64,000 bases of DNA from Novosphingobium arvoryzae (GCF_014652615.1 NZ_BMZD01000002.1:496001-560000), one strand, 5' to 3'; positions 46,994 through 56,641 are shown, counted from the first letter of the stretch. Program-made: numbers and translations. The notes: generated from the letters alone by a model not told the origin.

Positions 46994-47009
46994 AGCAATT
47001 ACCGTGCCA
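46994..47009 (-). promoter_or_regulatory. Sigma-54 promoter of glnK-amtB
   Basis: On the minus strand TGGCACG, four bases and TTGCT match the -24/-12 consensus exactly (GG at -24, GC at -12, correct spacing). The -12 element is about 48 bases before the glnK ATG. NtrC-dependent activation under nitrogen limitation is the expected control; I did not find a clear NtrC site upstream. Confidence 0.88.
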
Positions 47010-47097
47010 AACCGCGTTTATGACTGTTTTTCAACGGTTACGGACAGATCAGACCGAAATTGAGGCAGGCCGGTTCGCTCGAATCCTGCGCATCTGC

Positions 47098-47808
47098 CTA
47101 TTTTTTAGGCAGTGCTAGCTGTGCAAAAACGGGCAGGTGATCCGAACCGACCGCCGCCAGCGCGCTGTGGTGGACCCCGGTTGCGGCCACGTCCCAGTCC
47201 GGCGAAATAACGATCCGGTCGAGTAGGGCGACGGGACGGCGCGAGGGGAAGCTGCGCCCCGGCGCGAGCACCCGCCAGGGTGCGTGGAACTCGGCCAGCG
47301 CCCCGCCCCGGCGGGAAAGGCCCCATTCGTTACAATCGCCCATCAGCACCGTCGGGCAATGCCCGTCGCAGCGCGCGACGTGGGCCAGGATCGCGCGCAG
47401 CTGATGCCGACGGCGCAGGCCCGACAGGTCCAGGTGCATGCCCACCACGCGGATGCGCTGGCCTTCGACCAGCAGATCCGCCCGGATCGCCCCGCGCGGC
47501 TCCAGCACCGGCAGCGGCACAATCGCCGCCTCCGCCACCGCGACATGCCGCTTTACCAGCAGCGCGTTGCCGTGCCAGCCGATGCTGTCTGGCCGCAGGT
47601 TGAGCGGGACCGCGCGGTAATCGCCCAGATCGTCGAGCAGATCGCGCGGCAACACGCTCTCGCGGCGGCCAAACCGGCGGTCGGCCTCCTGCAGGGCCAC
47701 CACGTCGGCATCGACCTCGTTCAGGATCGTCAGGATGCGATGCGGATCGCGCTTGCGATCCAGCCCCACGGCCTTGTGGATGTTATAGCTGGCGAAGGTC
47801 AGACGCAC
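47098..47808 (-). CDS. Endonuclease/exonuclease/phosphatase (EEP) family protein
   Basis: The 236-residue protein has the EEP order: TFASYNIHKAVG (Asn), DVVALQEADRR (catalytic Glu), VVGMHLDLS, LMGDCNEWG (Asp/Asn) and VGSDHLPV (SDH motif). Members cleave phosphodiester or phosphate ester bonds in nucleic acids, lipids or sugars; the substrate is not evident. It has no signal peptide. Seven bases separate it from the upstream gene's stop, so they form a pair. Confidence 0.82.
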   Translation of the reverse strand: MRLTFASYNIHKAVGLDRKRDPHRILTILNEVDADVVALQEADRRFGRRESVLPRDLLDDLGDYRAVPLNLRPDSIGWHGNALLVKRHVAVAEAAIVPLPVLEPRGAIRADLLVEGQRIRVVGMHLDLSGLRRRHQLRAILAHVARCDGHCPTVLMGDCNEWGLSRRGGALAEFHAPWRVLAPGRSFPSRRPVALLDRIVISPDWDVAATGVHHSALAAVGSDHLPVFAQLALPKK

Positions 47809-47815
47809 GGATGGA

Positions 47816-48388
47816 TCAGTCAGGCGTCACATCGCCCGCGATGTAGCGGTCTGTCGCGCGGGTCGGCAGGCCATCGATGCTGCGCGTCCGGCCCGCGACC
47901 TTGGCCTCCCACTTCGCAGGATCGGCCTGCGCATGATACTTGACCAGCGTGGCGCGTTCATGGTCCAGCGTCATGACCGGCACGCCCCAGCCGCAGCTGG
48001 TCTGGACGCTTTCCACCGCGATATCGAAAATCTGCCGCGTACCGGGCAGCAGCGTGAAGTGGGCCGCCAACTCGGCCCAGTCCGGGTCCTGCGGCAGCAC
48101 CGCCCGCCCCCGGCCATAGATCCGCAGGATCAGCGCGGGCTGCTCGAAATTGCACATCATCACGGTGATGCGCCCGTCCGCCGCCAGGTGCGCGTGGGTT
48201 TCGTTACCCGACCCGCCAAGGTCCAGATAGGCAACCCGCTTGGGGCTGAGCACCCGGAATGTATCCGCCAACCCCTTGGGGCTAAGGTTGATCCGCCCTT
48301 CCGCTGCCGCCGTGGCGGTGAAGAAGATCGGCTGCTTCGCGATCATCGCGATGTCGGCGTCGGTCAGGGCATCGGTGAAGTCGGACAT
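47816..48388 (-). CDS. Pyridoxamine 5'-phosphate oxidase-like (PNPOx fold) protein
   Basis: The 190-residue product has FFTATAAAEGRINLSPKG, VAYLDLGGSGNETHAHL and GRITVMMCNFEQPALILRIYGRG, the split-barrel flavin-binding pattern. It lacks the PLP-site features needed to call it true PdxH. Such proteins bind FMN or F420 and often reduce small molecules. It is paired with the EEP gene downstream. Confidence 0.78.
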   Translation of the reverse strand: MSDFTDALTDADIAMIAKQPIFFTATAAAEGRINLSPKGLADTFRVLSPKRVAYLDLGGSGNETHAHLAADGRITVMMCNFEQPALILRIYGRGRAVLPQDPDWAELAAHFTLLPGTRQIFDIAVESVQTSCGWGVPVMTLDHERATLVKYHAQADPAKWEAKVAGRTRSIDGLPTRATDRYIAGDVTPD

Positions 48389-48426
48389 GGCCGCAGCCTA
48401 GCGCCTTGTCCCACCCGGCGGTAGCC

Positions 48427-49965
48427 TTAACGCTCCTTGGTCGCGCTGAAGGTCAGGTCGGGGTTGCGTTCCTGCTGATAGCTGACGTCCCAGGCCGAGC
48501 GCGCCAGGAACACCATGTCGCCGTCGCGATCCTTGGCGCGGTTGGACTTGTTGAAGTCTGCGAACTGGCTGAGCGCGGCGTCGCTGCCCTTGACCCAGCG
48601 CGCGGTGTCGAACGGCGATGCCTCCAGCACGGCCTCGACCTTGTATTCCGCTTCCAGCCGGGAAATCAGCACTTCCAGCTGCAACTGGCCGACCACGCCG
48701 ACGATCCACTGGCCGCCGATTTCAGGGTAGAACACCTGGATCACGCCTTCTTCCGACAGGTCGTCCAGCGCCTTGCGCAGCTGCTTGGTCTTGGTCGGAT
48801 CCTTCAGCGCGACGCGGCGCAGGATTTCCGGTGCGAAGTTGGGCAGTCCGGTGAAGCGGACCTTGTTGTTTTCCGACAGGGTATCGCCCACCCGCAGAGT
48901 CCCGTGGTTGGGAATGCCGATGATGTCGCCCGGCTCGGCCGTGTCCGCCAGCTCGCGGTCCTGCGCAAAGAACAGGATTGGCGAATGGATCGCCACCGGC
49001 TTGCCGAGCGCCGACGGGGTCAGCTTCATGCCGCGCTTGAACGTGCCCGATACCAGCCGCATGAACGCGATCCGGTCGCGGTGCTGGGGGTCCATGTTGG
49101 CCTGGACCTTGAAGATGAAGCCGGTGACTTCCTTGTCGGTCGGCTCAATCGTGCCGCTCTCGCTGGGCTGCGGGCGCGGCGGCGGGGCATAGCGGGCAAT
49201 CGCGTCGATCAGTTCGGCCACACCGAAATTCTTCAGCGCCGATCCGAAATAGACCGGGGTCATGTCGCCGTGGCGATAGGCTTCGACGTCGAAGTCGCCG
49301 TAACCGGCCTTGGCCAGTTCGATTTCCTCGGCAATGTCGGCGGGGATGTTGTCGGCCGTTGCGGGTTCACGCTTGCCCAGGAATTCGCGGCTGTCGCCTT
49401 CGGGGCGGCTGATCGTGTCGGTGGCAAAGTCCAGCACGCCCTGAAACACCCCGCCCATGCCGACCGGCCACGACATCGGCACCACGTCCAGCGCCAGCGC
49501 GTCGGCTACTTCGTCCAGCGTCTCGAACACGCTGCGGCCTTCGCGGTCGACCTTGTTGACGAAGGTGATGATCGGAACCGAGCGCAGGCGGCAGACCTCG
49601 AACAGCTTGCGGGTCTGCGGCTCGATGCCCTTCGCGGCGTCGATCACCATGATCGCGGAGTCCACCGCGGTCAGCGTGCGGTAAGTGTCTTCTGAGAAGT
49701 CCTCGTGGCCCGGCGTGTCGAGCAGGTTGAACGTGATCCCGTCCCGCTCGAAGGTCATGACGCTGGATGTGACGGAGATCCCGCGCTGCTGCTCGATCTT
49801 CATCCAGTCCGAGCGCGCCCGCCGGGCCGCACCGCGCGCCTTGACCTCGCCCGCCAGATGGATCGCCCCGCCTTGCAGCAACAGCTTTTCCGTCAGCGTG
49901 GTCTTACCCGCGTCAGGGTGCGAAATGATGGCAAAGGTGCGGCGGTTAGAAGCTGGCGAGGACAT
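48427..49965 (-). CDS. prfC: Peptide chain release factor 3
   Basis: The 512-residue GTPase has the P-loop HPDAGKTTLTEKLL, the switch I segment QRGISVTSSV, DTPGHEDFSEDTYR and FVNKVDREG, which distinguish RF3 from EF-G. It ends in the RF3-type C-terminal domain. RF3 recycles RF1 and RF2 from the ribosome after termination. It is a single gene between the PNPOx-like gene and the TetR regulator. Confidence 0.95.
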   Translation of the reverse strand: MSSPASNRRTFAIISHPDAGKTTLTEKLLLQGGAIHLAGEVKARGAARRARSDWMKIEQQRGISVTSSVMTFERDGITFNLLDTPGHEDFSEDTYRTLTAVDSAIMVIDAAKGIEPQTRKLFEVCRLRSVPIITFVNKVDREGRSVFETLDEVADALALDVVPMSWPVGMGGVFQGVLDFATDTISRPEGDSREFLGKREPATADNIPADIAEEIELAKAGYGDFDVEAYRHGDMTPVYFGSALKNFGVAELIDAIARYAPPPRPQPSESGTIEPTDKEVTGFIFKVQANMDPQHRDRIAFMRLVSGTFKRGMKLTPSALGKPVAIHSPILFFAQDRELADTAEPGDIIGIPNHGTLRVGDTLSENNKVRFTGLPNFAPEILRRVALKDPTKTKQLRKALDDLSEEGVIQVFYPEIGGQWIVGVVGQLQLEVLISRLEAEYKVEAVLEASPFDTARWVKGSDAALSQFADFNKSNRAKDRDGDMVFLARSAWDVSYQQERNPDLTFSATKER

Positions 49966-50049
49966 GGGGGCCGCGCATAGCGAAGGTTGCCTGCGGAGTC
50001 ATCGGGCGATTGCGCCCCGACCGAGGGTGTTTCCACCCCAAGCCGTTCT

Positions 50050-50679
50050 TCAGCCCAACCCGTTCTTCAACAACGCGTTCGCCTTGGCAGCAACGTCGGC
50101 CAGATCGGCATCGCCGTCCATCACTCCGAAGCGCAGGCCCAGGAACACGTTCATCCCCATGATCGCCCAGGCGTGGACTTCATCCGGCCGCACCGCCAGT
50201 TCCCCCCGCCCATACGCGGCGGTCAGGCGCTCCTCGATGCGGCGCGCGGTGTTCAGATAGTGCGCGCGCCAGTCCTCCGGAGCAACGAATTCGGCTTCGT
50301 CGATGATCCGGTAGATTTCCTTGTGTTCCCGCGCGAACACCAGGAACGCGCCCAGCGCGGCGCCTTCTGCCTCAACGCCGGGGCGCGGACGCTCCGCCAG
50401 CACGGGCGCGACGTGATCGCGCACGCGGGCCGACATGTCCTGCACCAGCGCCTTGAACAGCGCCTCCTTGCTTTCGAAGTAGGTGTAGAAGCTGCCCAGC
50501 GCCACGCCCGCGCGGATGGTGATCGATACGATCGAGCTTTCGTGGAAGCCCTTTTCCCCGAATTCAGCCGCAGCGGCATCGAGGATCGCGCGCTGGGTGC
50601 GCCGGCCGCGTTCAGTGCGCGGCACGCGCGGGGCACGCTCAGGGCTTCCCGCCTCCGGCTGCGCAGCGTTCATGTCCAT
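50050..50679 (-). CDS. TetR-family transcriptional regulator
   Basis: The 209-residue protein has a TetR-type N-terminal HTH: RRTQRAILDAAAAEFGEKGFHESSIVSI and GVALGSFYTYFESKEALFKAL (key pieces AAAAEFGEKGF and GSFYTYFESKEAL). The C-terminal ligand-binding domain is helical. It is divergent from the TonB-dependent receptor gene, and a perfect palindrome lies between them. It probably represses the receptor and itself until an imported ligand is bound. The ATG at 50679 is used; an ATG at 50673 is possible. Confidence 0.88.
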   Translation of the reverse strand: MDMNAAQPEAGSPERAPRVPRTERGRRTQRAILDAAAAEFGEKGFHESSIVSITIRAGVALGSFYTYFESKEALFKALVQDMSARVRDHVAPVLAERPRPGVEAEGAALGAFLVFAREHKEIYRIIDEAEFVAPEDWRAHYLNTARRIEERLTAAYGRGELAVRPDEVHAWAIMGMNVFLGLRFGVMDGDADLADVAAKANALLKNGLG

Positions 50680-50760
50680 CCCCCGGTTGCGACGGCAGGT
50701 GTTGCCGTCTTGCCACGTTGCGGCACCGTTTCGCTGATCGGCGCCTCGGTCCAGCATAAC

Positions 50761-50784
50761 AAAGTTGAAAGTTGGTTCAACTTT
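50761..50784. promoter_or_regulatory. Palindromic operator between tetR-type gene and receptor gene
   Basis: AAAGTTGAA (50761-50769) and TTCAACTTT (50776-50784) are perfect inverted repeats with a 6-base spacer. A TATATAA-like -10 candidate follows at once. The position between two divergent starts fits a TetR operator. Confidence 0.75.
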
Positions 50785-50866
50785 TATATAAGCGCGATAG
50801 TCCATCGCCGGAATCGCCCCTGACGGGCCTGATGGCGGTGTCCTGTCCAAGGGAGAGTAAATTCCT

Positions 50867-53182
50867 ATGCGTACCGCAGCCCTGCTTGCCCGCACGTCGC
50901 TTGTCGCCAGTGCCATCGTCAGCCTGTCCGCCGTCCCCGCCTTCGCGCAGGACGCAGCCGCCACTGCCAGTGAAGACGACGGCGCGATCATCGTCACCGC
51001 CCGTCGCCGCGAGGAAGCGCTGATCGACGTTCCCGTCGCCATCACCGCGCTGTCCGGCGCCGAACTGGAACGCACTGGCGCGATGGACATCACCGCTCTG
51101 GCCGAAACCGTCCCCAACGTGACACTGGAAGCCAGCCGCGCAACCAACTCCACCCTCACCGCCTTTATCCGCGGCGTGGGCCAGCAGGACCCGGTTTCGG
51201 GCTTCGAACAGGGCGTCGGCATCTACCTCGACGACGTGTACCTGAACCGTCCGCAGGCCGCCGTGCTCGACATCTATGACGTCCAGCGCATCGAAGTGCT
51301 GCGCGGCCCGCAGGGCACGCTCTATGGCCGCAACACCGTTGGCGGTGCGGTCAAGTACGTCACCAAGAAGATCGACGATGTCGCCCGCCTCAACGCCCGC
51401 GCCACGTATGGCAGCTATGACCAGGCCGATGGCGTGATCAGCGCCAGCACCCCGGTCGGCGATGGCACGCTGCGCTTCGGCGGCTCGCTGGCCCGCCTGT
51501 CGCGCGGTGGCTTCGGCAAGAACCTGACCACTGGCCAGGAAAACTACAACAAGGACATCTGGGCCGGTCGCGGCACGATGGAAGTCCACTCCGACGGGTT
51601 CTTTGCCCGTCTGGCCGGTGACTACACCCATGACGCGTCCAGCGCGCGCGGCGGCCATCGCCTGATCACCAGCCTCAACACCGCCACGCCGGTGCTGTCC
51701 AACGTGTTCGACACGCGCGGCGGCCTGGTCGACCCCAAGCAGGACGTGAAGGCCTGGGGCGTTTCGCTGTTCATGGAAGGCCAGCTGAACGACACCTTCA
51801 CGGTCCGCTCGATCAGCTCCTATCGCAAGGACGATTCGCTCAGCCCGATCGACTTCGACGCGCTGCCCGCCACCGATCTTGACGTTCCGGGGATCTACCG
51901 CAACTCGCAGACCAGCCAGGAACTGCAGTTGCTGATCAGCGCGGGCCGCTTCAACGGCCTGGTTGGCGCTTACTACCTCAACGCCAAGGCGCTGACCCAG
52001 TTCGACGTGCGCCTCTACACGACGCTCGCAGGCCTGACCGCGTTCACCAACGCCGATGTCGGCACCGACACGCTGGCCGGCTTCGCAGACTTCACCTACG
52101 ACCTCACCGACCAGCTGAGCGTCTCGGTCGGCGGCCGCTACACCTGGGATGAGCGCACTGCGACCATCCTGCGCCAGAACTACCTGGGCGGCGGTTCGCC
52201 GGTGTTCGGCGGTGCGGGCGTGGCCTTCGGCGCGCCGGGCACCAACTTCAAGGGCAAGAGCACGTTCAAGAAGTTCACGCCCAAGGCCTCGATCAGCTTC
52301 AAGCCGACCGAAGATCACACCCTCTACGCCAGCTTCTCGCAGGGCTTCAAGGGTGGCGGCTTCGACCCGCGCGGTGCGGGTGTGAACGCGCCTGACCTGG
52401 ATGGAAACGGTGTGCGCTCGGACGCCGAAGTGGCTGCGTTCCTCTCATTCAAGCCGGAAAAGGTGAACAGCTATGAAGTGGGTTACAAGGCCCAGCTGTT
52501 CGACCGCGCGCTGACCCTGGCGGTCGCGGGCTTCCGCATGGACTACACCGACGTCCAGATCCCCGGTTCGGTGGCCTGCACGGTCGGCGGCCTGCCCAGC
52601 TTCTGCGGCGTCGTGTCCAATGCCGGCAAGGCCCGGATGCAGGGCTTCGAGCTGGAAAGCCGCCTGCGCCTGGGTGGGCTGACGCTGGCTGGCTCGCTGG
52701 GCTACATTGACGCCAAGTACCTGAAGTACATCACCAACATCGCCAACACCCCGACCGACGTCGCCAAGTTCCGCAAGGTTCAGAACACGCCGGCATGGAC
52801 CGGCAACGTCAATGCCCGTTACGATGTGGCGCTGGGTGAAGGCGAAGTCGGCGTGGGCGCGGGCGTTTCCTGGAAGAGCAAGACCTACCAGTTCGAAATC
52901 CCGAACCCGTATCTCGATCAGCCCAGCTATGCGCTGGTCGATGCCAGCCTGGTCTATACCGCCCCCGGCAAGCGCTGGACGCTGGGCGTGTTCGGCAAGA
53001 ACCTGACCAACAAGAAGTACAAGACGTCGGGCTATACCTTCATGGCCGCCAACCCGACGACGGGTGCCCTGCTGACCGCAGCCAACGGCAACCTGATCTC
53101 GTCGCTGGGCCGCGAAGGCACGCTGACCACGTTCTATGGCAACCCGCGCCAGGTGTTCGTGACGGCGACCGTCAGCTTCTAA
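50867..53182 (+). CDS. TonB-dependent outer-membrane receptor
   Basis: The 771-residue protein has a signal peptide ending AVPAFA before QDAAA, a TonB box (IIVTARRR near residue 43), a plug domain (DVPVAITALSGAEL ... VLRGPQGTLYGRNTVGGAV) and a 22-strand-type barrel ending in GNPRQVFVTATVSF with a terminal Phe. The plug style is the sphingomonad receptor type used for many non-siderophore substrates. AGGGAGA precedes the ATG. The ligand is unknown; the TetR neighbour suggests it is induced by a small molecule. Confidence 0.93.
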   Translation: MRTAALLARTSLVASAIVSLSAVPAFAQDAAATASEDDGAIIVTARRREEALIDVPVAITALSGAELERTGAMDITALAETVPNVTLEASRATNSTLTAFIRGVGQQDPVSGFEQGVGIYLDDVYLNRPQAAVLDIYDVQRIEVLRGPQGTLYGRNTVGGAVKYVTKKIDDVARLNARATYGSYDQADGVISASTPVGDGTLRFGGSLARLSRGGFGKNLTTGQENYNKDIWAGRGTMEVHSDGFFARLAGDYTHDASSARGGHRLITSLNTATPVLSNVFDTRGGLVDPKQDVKAWGVSLFMEGQLNDTFTVRSISSYRKDDSLSPIDFDALPATDLDVPGIYRNSQTSQELQLLISAGRFNGLVGAYYLNAKALTQFDVRLYTTLAGLTAFTNADVGTDTLAGFADFTYDLTDQLSVSVGGRYTWDERTATILRQNYLGGGSPVFGGAGVAFGAPGTNFKGKSTFKKFTPKASISFKPTEDHTLYASFSQGFKGGGFDPRGAGVNAPDLDGNGVRSDAEVAAFLSFKPEKVNSYEVGYKAQLFDRALTLAVAGFRMDYTDVQIPGSVACTVGGLPSFCGVVSNAGKARMQGFELESRLRLGGLTLAGSLGYIDAKYLKYITNIANTPTDVAKFRKVQNTPAWTGNVNARYDVALGEGEVGVGAGVSWKSKTYQFEIPNPYLDQPSYALVDASLVYTAPGKRWTLGVFGKNLTNKKYKTSGYTFMAANPTTGALLTAANGNLISSLGREGTLTTFYGNPRQVFVTATVSF

Positions 53183-53193
53183 GTCAAACCGGA

Positions 53194-53275
53194 GTTTCCC
53201 CGCGCTACTCCTCCCGGCGCGGGGAAACACTCTCCGGCAAGACATGGCAACAGGGCCCCAACCGGGGCCCTGTTT
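53194..53275 (+). terminator. Two tandem hairpins after the receptor gene
   Basis: The first has a 12-bp perfect stem (GTTTCCCCGCGC at 53194-53205 with 53217-53228). The second has a 9-bp perfect stem (CAGGGCCCC at 53251-53259 with 53264-53272) followed by TTT. The second is the better terminator; the first may add stability. Confidence 0.75.
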
Positions 53276-53339
53276 GCGTTTGGGGAAGATGCCGGGGCCG
53301 TGCGGGCTGGCCGGTTGGCCTGCCCGCACGGCCCCGCGC

Positions 53340-53921
53340 TTACTTCAAACGACGCAGGATGATGTAGAGCGCCCCGGCGCCGCCGTGCTTGCGGTGGGCC
53401 GGACGCACCGCTGCAATCCGGCTGGCGTGCGGACCCGCGGCCAGCCAGTCCAGCACCTTTGCGCGGATCGCGCCGCGCCGTTCGCCACGGTCCGCCGCTT
53501 CGGTCGGGCGCGGCCGGCCGGTAATCAGCAAGACCACGCGCGCCCCCAGCGTAATCGCTTGCGTCAGCCCATGATCGAGGCGCGCATGGGCAGCGTCGAG
53601 TCCGTGACCGTGCAGGTCGAGTGTGAAGTCGGGATGGACTTCTGCACGGGCCAGCTTCTTCTCCCACGAACCGTCCAGCCCGTGCCGATCCAGCGGGCGG
53701 ACCGGCCGCGACGCCGGGACCGCACGCTCAGGCGGCAGAGATGCCTTGGGCTCGATCAGGCGTGGCGGGCGCTTGCCAGGAGGCGGCGGCGCGGCGGCGG
53801 CCACCGGCGCGGGCGCGCTCGTGGCCGAAACGGGCGTGGATGGTCGCAGCGGTTTCACCGTGGCAGCCACGCGCGCCCACAGTTCCGCCTCCTGCGGCGA
53901 GAGCCCGCGCGGAGGCCGCAT
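53340..53921 (-). CDS. Smr-domain protein
   Basis: The 193-residue protein has a Pro/Ala-rich N-terminal half and a C-terminal Smr domain: FTLDLHGHGLDAAHARLDHGL and VVLLITGRPRP. Smr domains are endonuclease-like and occur in MutS2 or as small separate proteins such as this. Its first base is the last base of mltA's stop codon, so the two are coupled. Confidence 0.88.
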   Translation of the reverse strand: MRPPRGLSPQEAELWARVAATVKPLRPSTPVSATSAPAPVAAAAPPPPGKRPPRLIEPKASLPPERAVPASRPVRPLDRHGLDGSWEKKLARAEVHPDFTLDLHGHGLDAAHARLDHGLTQAITLGARVVLLITGRPRPTEAADRGERRGAIRAKVLDWLAAGPHASRIAAVRPAHRKHGGAGALYIILRRLK

Positions 53922-55147
53922 TACTTGCTGCCGGCCACAGTGCCGATCCGCGCCAGCGTGCCGCGCGGCAGCAGCAGCAGGGCATTGCCCCGACCACTCA
54001 TCCCGCCGGCAATCACCCGCGCCTCATCGCCCGCGCCCCAGAAGCTGTCGATCCGGTTCGGCCCCTTGATCGCCCCGCCCGTATCCTGCGCGATCCACAG
54101 GCCATTGGCTTCCGCGCGATCCACATCCAGCCAGACCGGGGCGCCCAGCGGCACGAAAGCCGGATCTGCCGCAGCACTGCTGCGCCCGCGCACCGGCACA
54201 TTGAGCGCCCCCAGCGGGCCGTCTCCGGTCAGTTCGCGGAAAAACACGAAGCTGCGGTTCTCACGCATCAGCGCTTTGCCGGCTTCCGGATTTTCCCGCA
54301 CGTATTGCATGATGCCCTGCATCGATCCGGAGTATTGCCCCGGTCCGCTGCCCAGCAGGCCGCGTTCGCGCATCAGCCCGCCAATCCCGGTATAGGCATG
54401 GCCGTTCTGACCGGCGAACCCGATCCGCATGACCGTGCCGTCTGGCGCGCGGAGCCGCCCAGAGCCCTGGATCTGGAGGAAGAACATCTCCACCGGATCG
54501 GCCGCCCAGCCGATCTCCAGCCCCTTGCCGGCCAGCGCGCCGTCATAGATCTGCCCGCGATCGAAATAGGGCACGAACCGCCCGCTCTCGTCATAGCGGC
54601 CCAGCGGCTGCGAGCCATCGGGATTGGGAGCAGCATCCCCCACCCTGGCACGGACCAGATCGGGCGGGACGCGGTAGACCGGCACATCAAAGCCCGGCTG
54701 GCGCGTGCGCGTCCCGGCAATTTCCGGCTCGTAGTAACCGGTCACGAGACTGCGGCCATCGCCGACCCGGACCGTTTCGAAATAGGTATGGAAAAAGCTC
54801 TCCGGCTCCGCTTCCGGCCACTTGGCGGCGGCGGTGCAGGCCGGCACCCAATCGGCCGGGCGCGTGAGGCCGGATGAATCCGAGCGGGCGGTCAGGCGCG
54901 GGCAGCTCTCGCGGAAGGATTGCAGGGCGCCGAGCGCATCGTGGCGCGCCAGCCCGAGGTCGGTCACGGCAGGACCGGCGGCAACCCCGGCGAGCAAGGC
55001 GTTGGCAACCGGCGGAGCGGCCGGCTGTGCAAGCGGCGGCACCGGCGGCTGTCCGGGCGGAATGATCCGCCCGCAAGCCGCCAGCACGGTCAGCAAGGCA
55101 AGGGCGGCCGCATTGCGAAGCCGCGCGCGCGGCACCCGTCCGGCCAT
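53921..55147 (-). CDS. mltA: Membrane-bound lytic murein transglycosylase A
   Basis: The 408-residue protein has a lipoprotein signal (LLTVLAACG, lipobox LAAC), the MltA domain with LVTGYYEPEIAGTRT, and a 3D domain with WIAQDTGGAIKGPNRIDSFWGAGDEA (key piece AQDTGGAIKG) holding the catalytic Asp. It cleaves peptidoglycan glycan strands at the outer membrane to 1,6-anhydromuropeptides. It is cotranscribed with the Tim44-like gene upstream (gap of 7 bases) and smr downstream, a conserved alphaproteobacterial order. Confidence 0.95.
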   Translation of the reverse strand: MAGRVPRARLRNAAALALLTVLAACGRIIPPGQPPVPPLAQPAAPPVANALLAGVAAGPAVTDLGLARHDALGALQSFRESCPRLTARSDSSGLTRPADWVPACTAAAKWPEAEPESFFHTYFETVRVGDGRSLVTGYYEPEIAGTRTRQPGFDVPVYRVPPDLVRARVGDAAPNPDGSQPLGRYDESGRFVPYFDRGQIYDGALAGKGLEIGWAADPVEMFFLQIQGSGRLRAPDGTVMRIGFAGQNGHAYTGIGGLMRERGLLGSGPGQYSGSMQGIMQYVRENPEAGKALMRENRSFVFFRELTGDGPLGALNVPVRGRSSAAADPAFVPLGAPVWLDVDRAEANGLWIAQDTGGAIKGPNRIDSFWGAGDEARVIAGGMSGRGNALLLLPRGTLARIGTVAGSK

Positions 55148-55154
55148 TTCCCGC

Positions 55155-55832
55155 TCAGCCCTCGTCGGTTTCGTCGAGCAGCCAGTCCGGCCCGGCAGCG
55201 TTGACGTTGCGGGTGAAAGTCCACATGTCGCGTGCCTCGACCGCGTCGTCGAGTGATCCGGCGATCACTGCCCCGTCGCTGTTGCGGGTCACGGCGGCAA
55301 TGTCTGCGGTGAAGCGCACGGTGATGCGCGCGACCGGGGCGTCAAAGCTGGCCGCGACAATCACGGCGTCCTCGATCCGCACCAGCCGGTTGTCCAGCGT
55401 TTCGCCAGCGACTGCGCGGGCATCGATCGCGGCGGCGAACCCGGCATAGACATCGCTATCGCACAGCTGCGACAGCGCTTCCTTGTCACCGGCCCAGAAC
55501 GCTTCCAGAACCATGCGATAGGCGCCCCGCGCCCCGCCCAGAAATGCCGCCACATCGAACTTGCGGTCTGCGGCCGCGATTTCGCGGATGCCGCGTTCGA
55601 TCGCCGGGGCAACGCCGGGGATCAGTACGCGCGGCTGCGGTTGCAGCGCGGTGACGGTGCGGTCCGCCGGATCGGCGGCGCGGGGACGTGCGGGGGCAGC
55701 GCCCTTGTCCTCGAACCGGCCCTGAATCGGTTCCTCCTCATGCTCAGCCCGACGGCCCAGCACGGAATAGAGCCGCAGCCCAAGAAAGGCCGCAACCATG
55801 GCCAGGATCACGATCTCCACAGTGCTATCCAC
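55155..55832 (-). CDS. Tim44/TimA-like inner-membrane protein
   Basis: The 225-residue protein has one N-terminal transmembrane helix (IVILAMVAAFLGLRLYSVLG), a charged linker and a Tim44-like C-terminal domain (FLGGARGAYRMVLEAFWAGDKEALSQL and TWTFTRN-like WTFTRNV). The GTG at 55832 is chosen because it places the membrane helix at the N terminus. Alphaproteobacterial relatives are linked to membrane-protein quality control. It is divergent from secB. Confidence 0.85.
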   Translation of the reverse strand: MDSTVEIVILAMVAAFLGLRLYSVLGRRAEHEEEPIQGRFEDKGAAPARPRAADPADRTVTALQPQPRVLIPGVAPAIERGIREIAAADRKFDVAAFLGGARGAYRMVLEAFWAGDKEALSQLCDSDVYAGFAAAIDARAVAGETLDNRLVRIEDAVIVAASFDAPVARITVRFTADIAAVTRNSDGAVIAGSLDDAVEARDMWTFTRNVNAAGPDWLLDETDEG

Positions 55833-56077
55833 TTTCCAGTCCCTGCCGCGCGAATGCGGCCAATAACCCACTCTATGACCAAATAGGGAGCAATGACAGA
55901 TGAACAACGCGCACTGTGCATTTTCCGTGCGATTTTTGCGCCGGGGTGTGACGTTTTCCCTGCACCGCGCCGTGCCGCCACGCGGCCAGCCTTGCCGCCC
56001 GCCGCGCCCGGTGCTAGGCGCGCCGGCAACTCGCTTAACCCAATCCTTTTCACCTGATCGAAAACGGGAACGACCAA

Positions 56078-56605
56078 ATGGCCGACGAAGGCAGCATCAT
56101 CACCGACATGGGCCTGGGCGCCCCCGTGCCGAACGGCGCAGACACGCTGCCGGCCGCCGGGATCATTTCGCAGTACGTCAAGGACCTCTCGGTCGAGAAC
56201 CCGAACGCGCCCGACAGCTTCCAGTGGACCGACGCGCCGGAAATCGACGTGCAGTTCAATATCGGCGCCCGCCAGCTGAGCGAGGAAGTGAGCGAGATCG
56301 AACTGAAGATCGCGATCAAGTCGCGCGCGCAGGCCGGCACCGCGTTCATCATCGACCTGGCCTATTGCGGGCTGGTCGGCATGCGCAACCTCGACGAAGC
56401 GCAGATGCACGCGTTCACTTATGCCGAAGCGCCGCGCATCCTGTTCCCGTTCGCCCGCCGCGTGATTTCGGATGCCGTGCGCGATGCCGGTTTCCCGCCG
56501 CTGCTGCTCGAACCGATCGACTTCAACGGCATCTACCTGCAGCAGCTCGCCGCGCAGCAAGCCGAAGCCGAAGCCGCTGGTGGCGCGCCCGCCGGCAACG
56601 CGTAA
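56078..56605 (+). CDS. secB: Protein-export chaperone SecB
   Basis: The 175-residue protein has ISQYVKDLSVENPNAP, EIELKIAIKSRAQ, LAYCGLVGMRN and a C-terminal LLLEPIDFNGIYLQQLAAQQAEAEA, the SecB pattern. SecB keeps precursors unfolded for SecA. It is divergent from the Tim44-like gene, a conserved arrangement in alphaproteobacteria. Confidence 0.96.
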   Translation: MADEGSIITDMGLGAPVPNGADTLPAAGIISQYVKDLSVENPNAPDSFQWTDAPEIDVQFNIGARQLSEEVSEIELKIAIKSRAQAGTAFIIDLAYCGLVGMRNLDEAQMHAFTYAEAPRILFPFARRVISDAVRDAGFPPLLLEPIDFNGIYLQQLAAQQAEAEAAGGAPAGNA

Positions 56606-56641
56606 GCGCCCGGCCGGGCCGCGCGCAGGACTGAACCGCGC

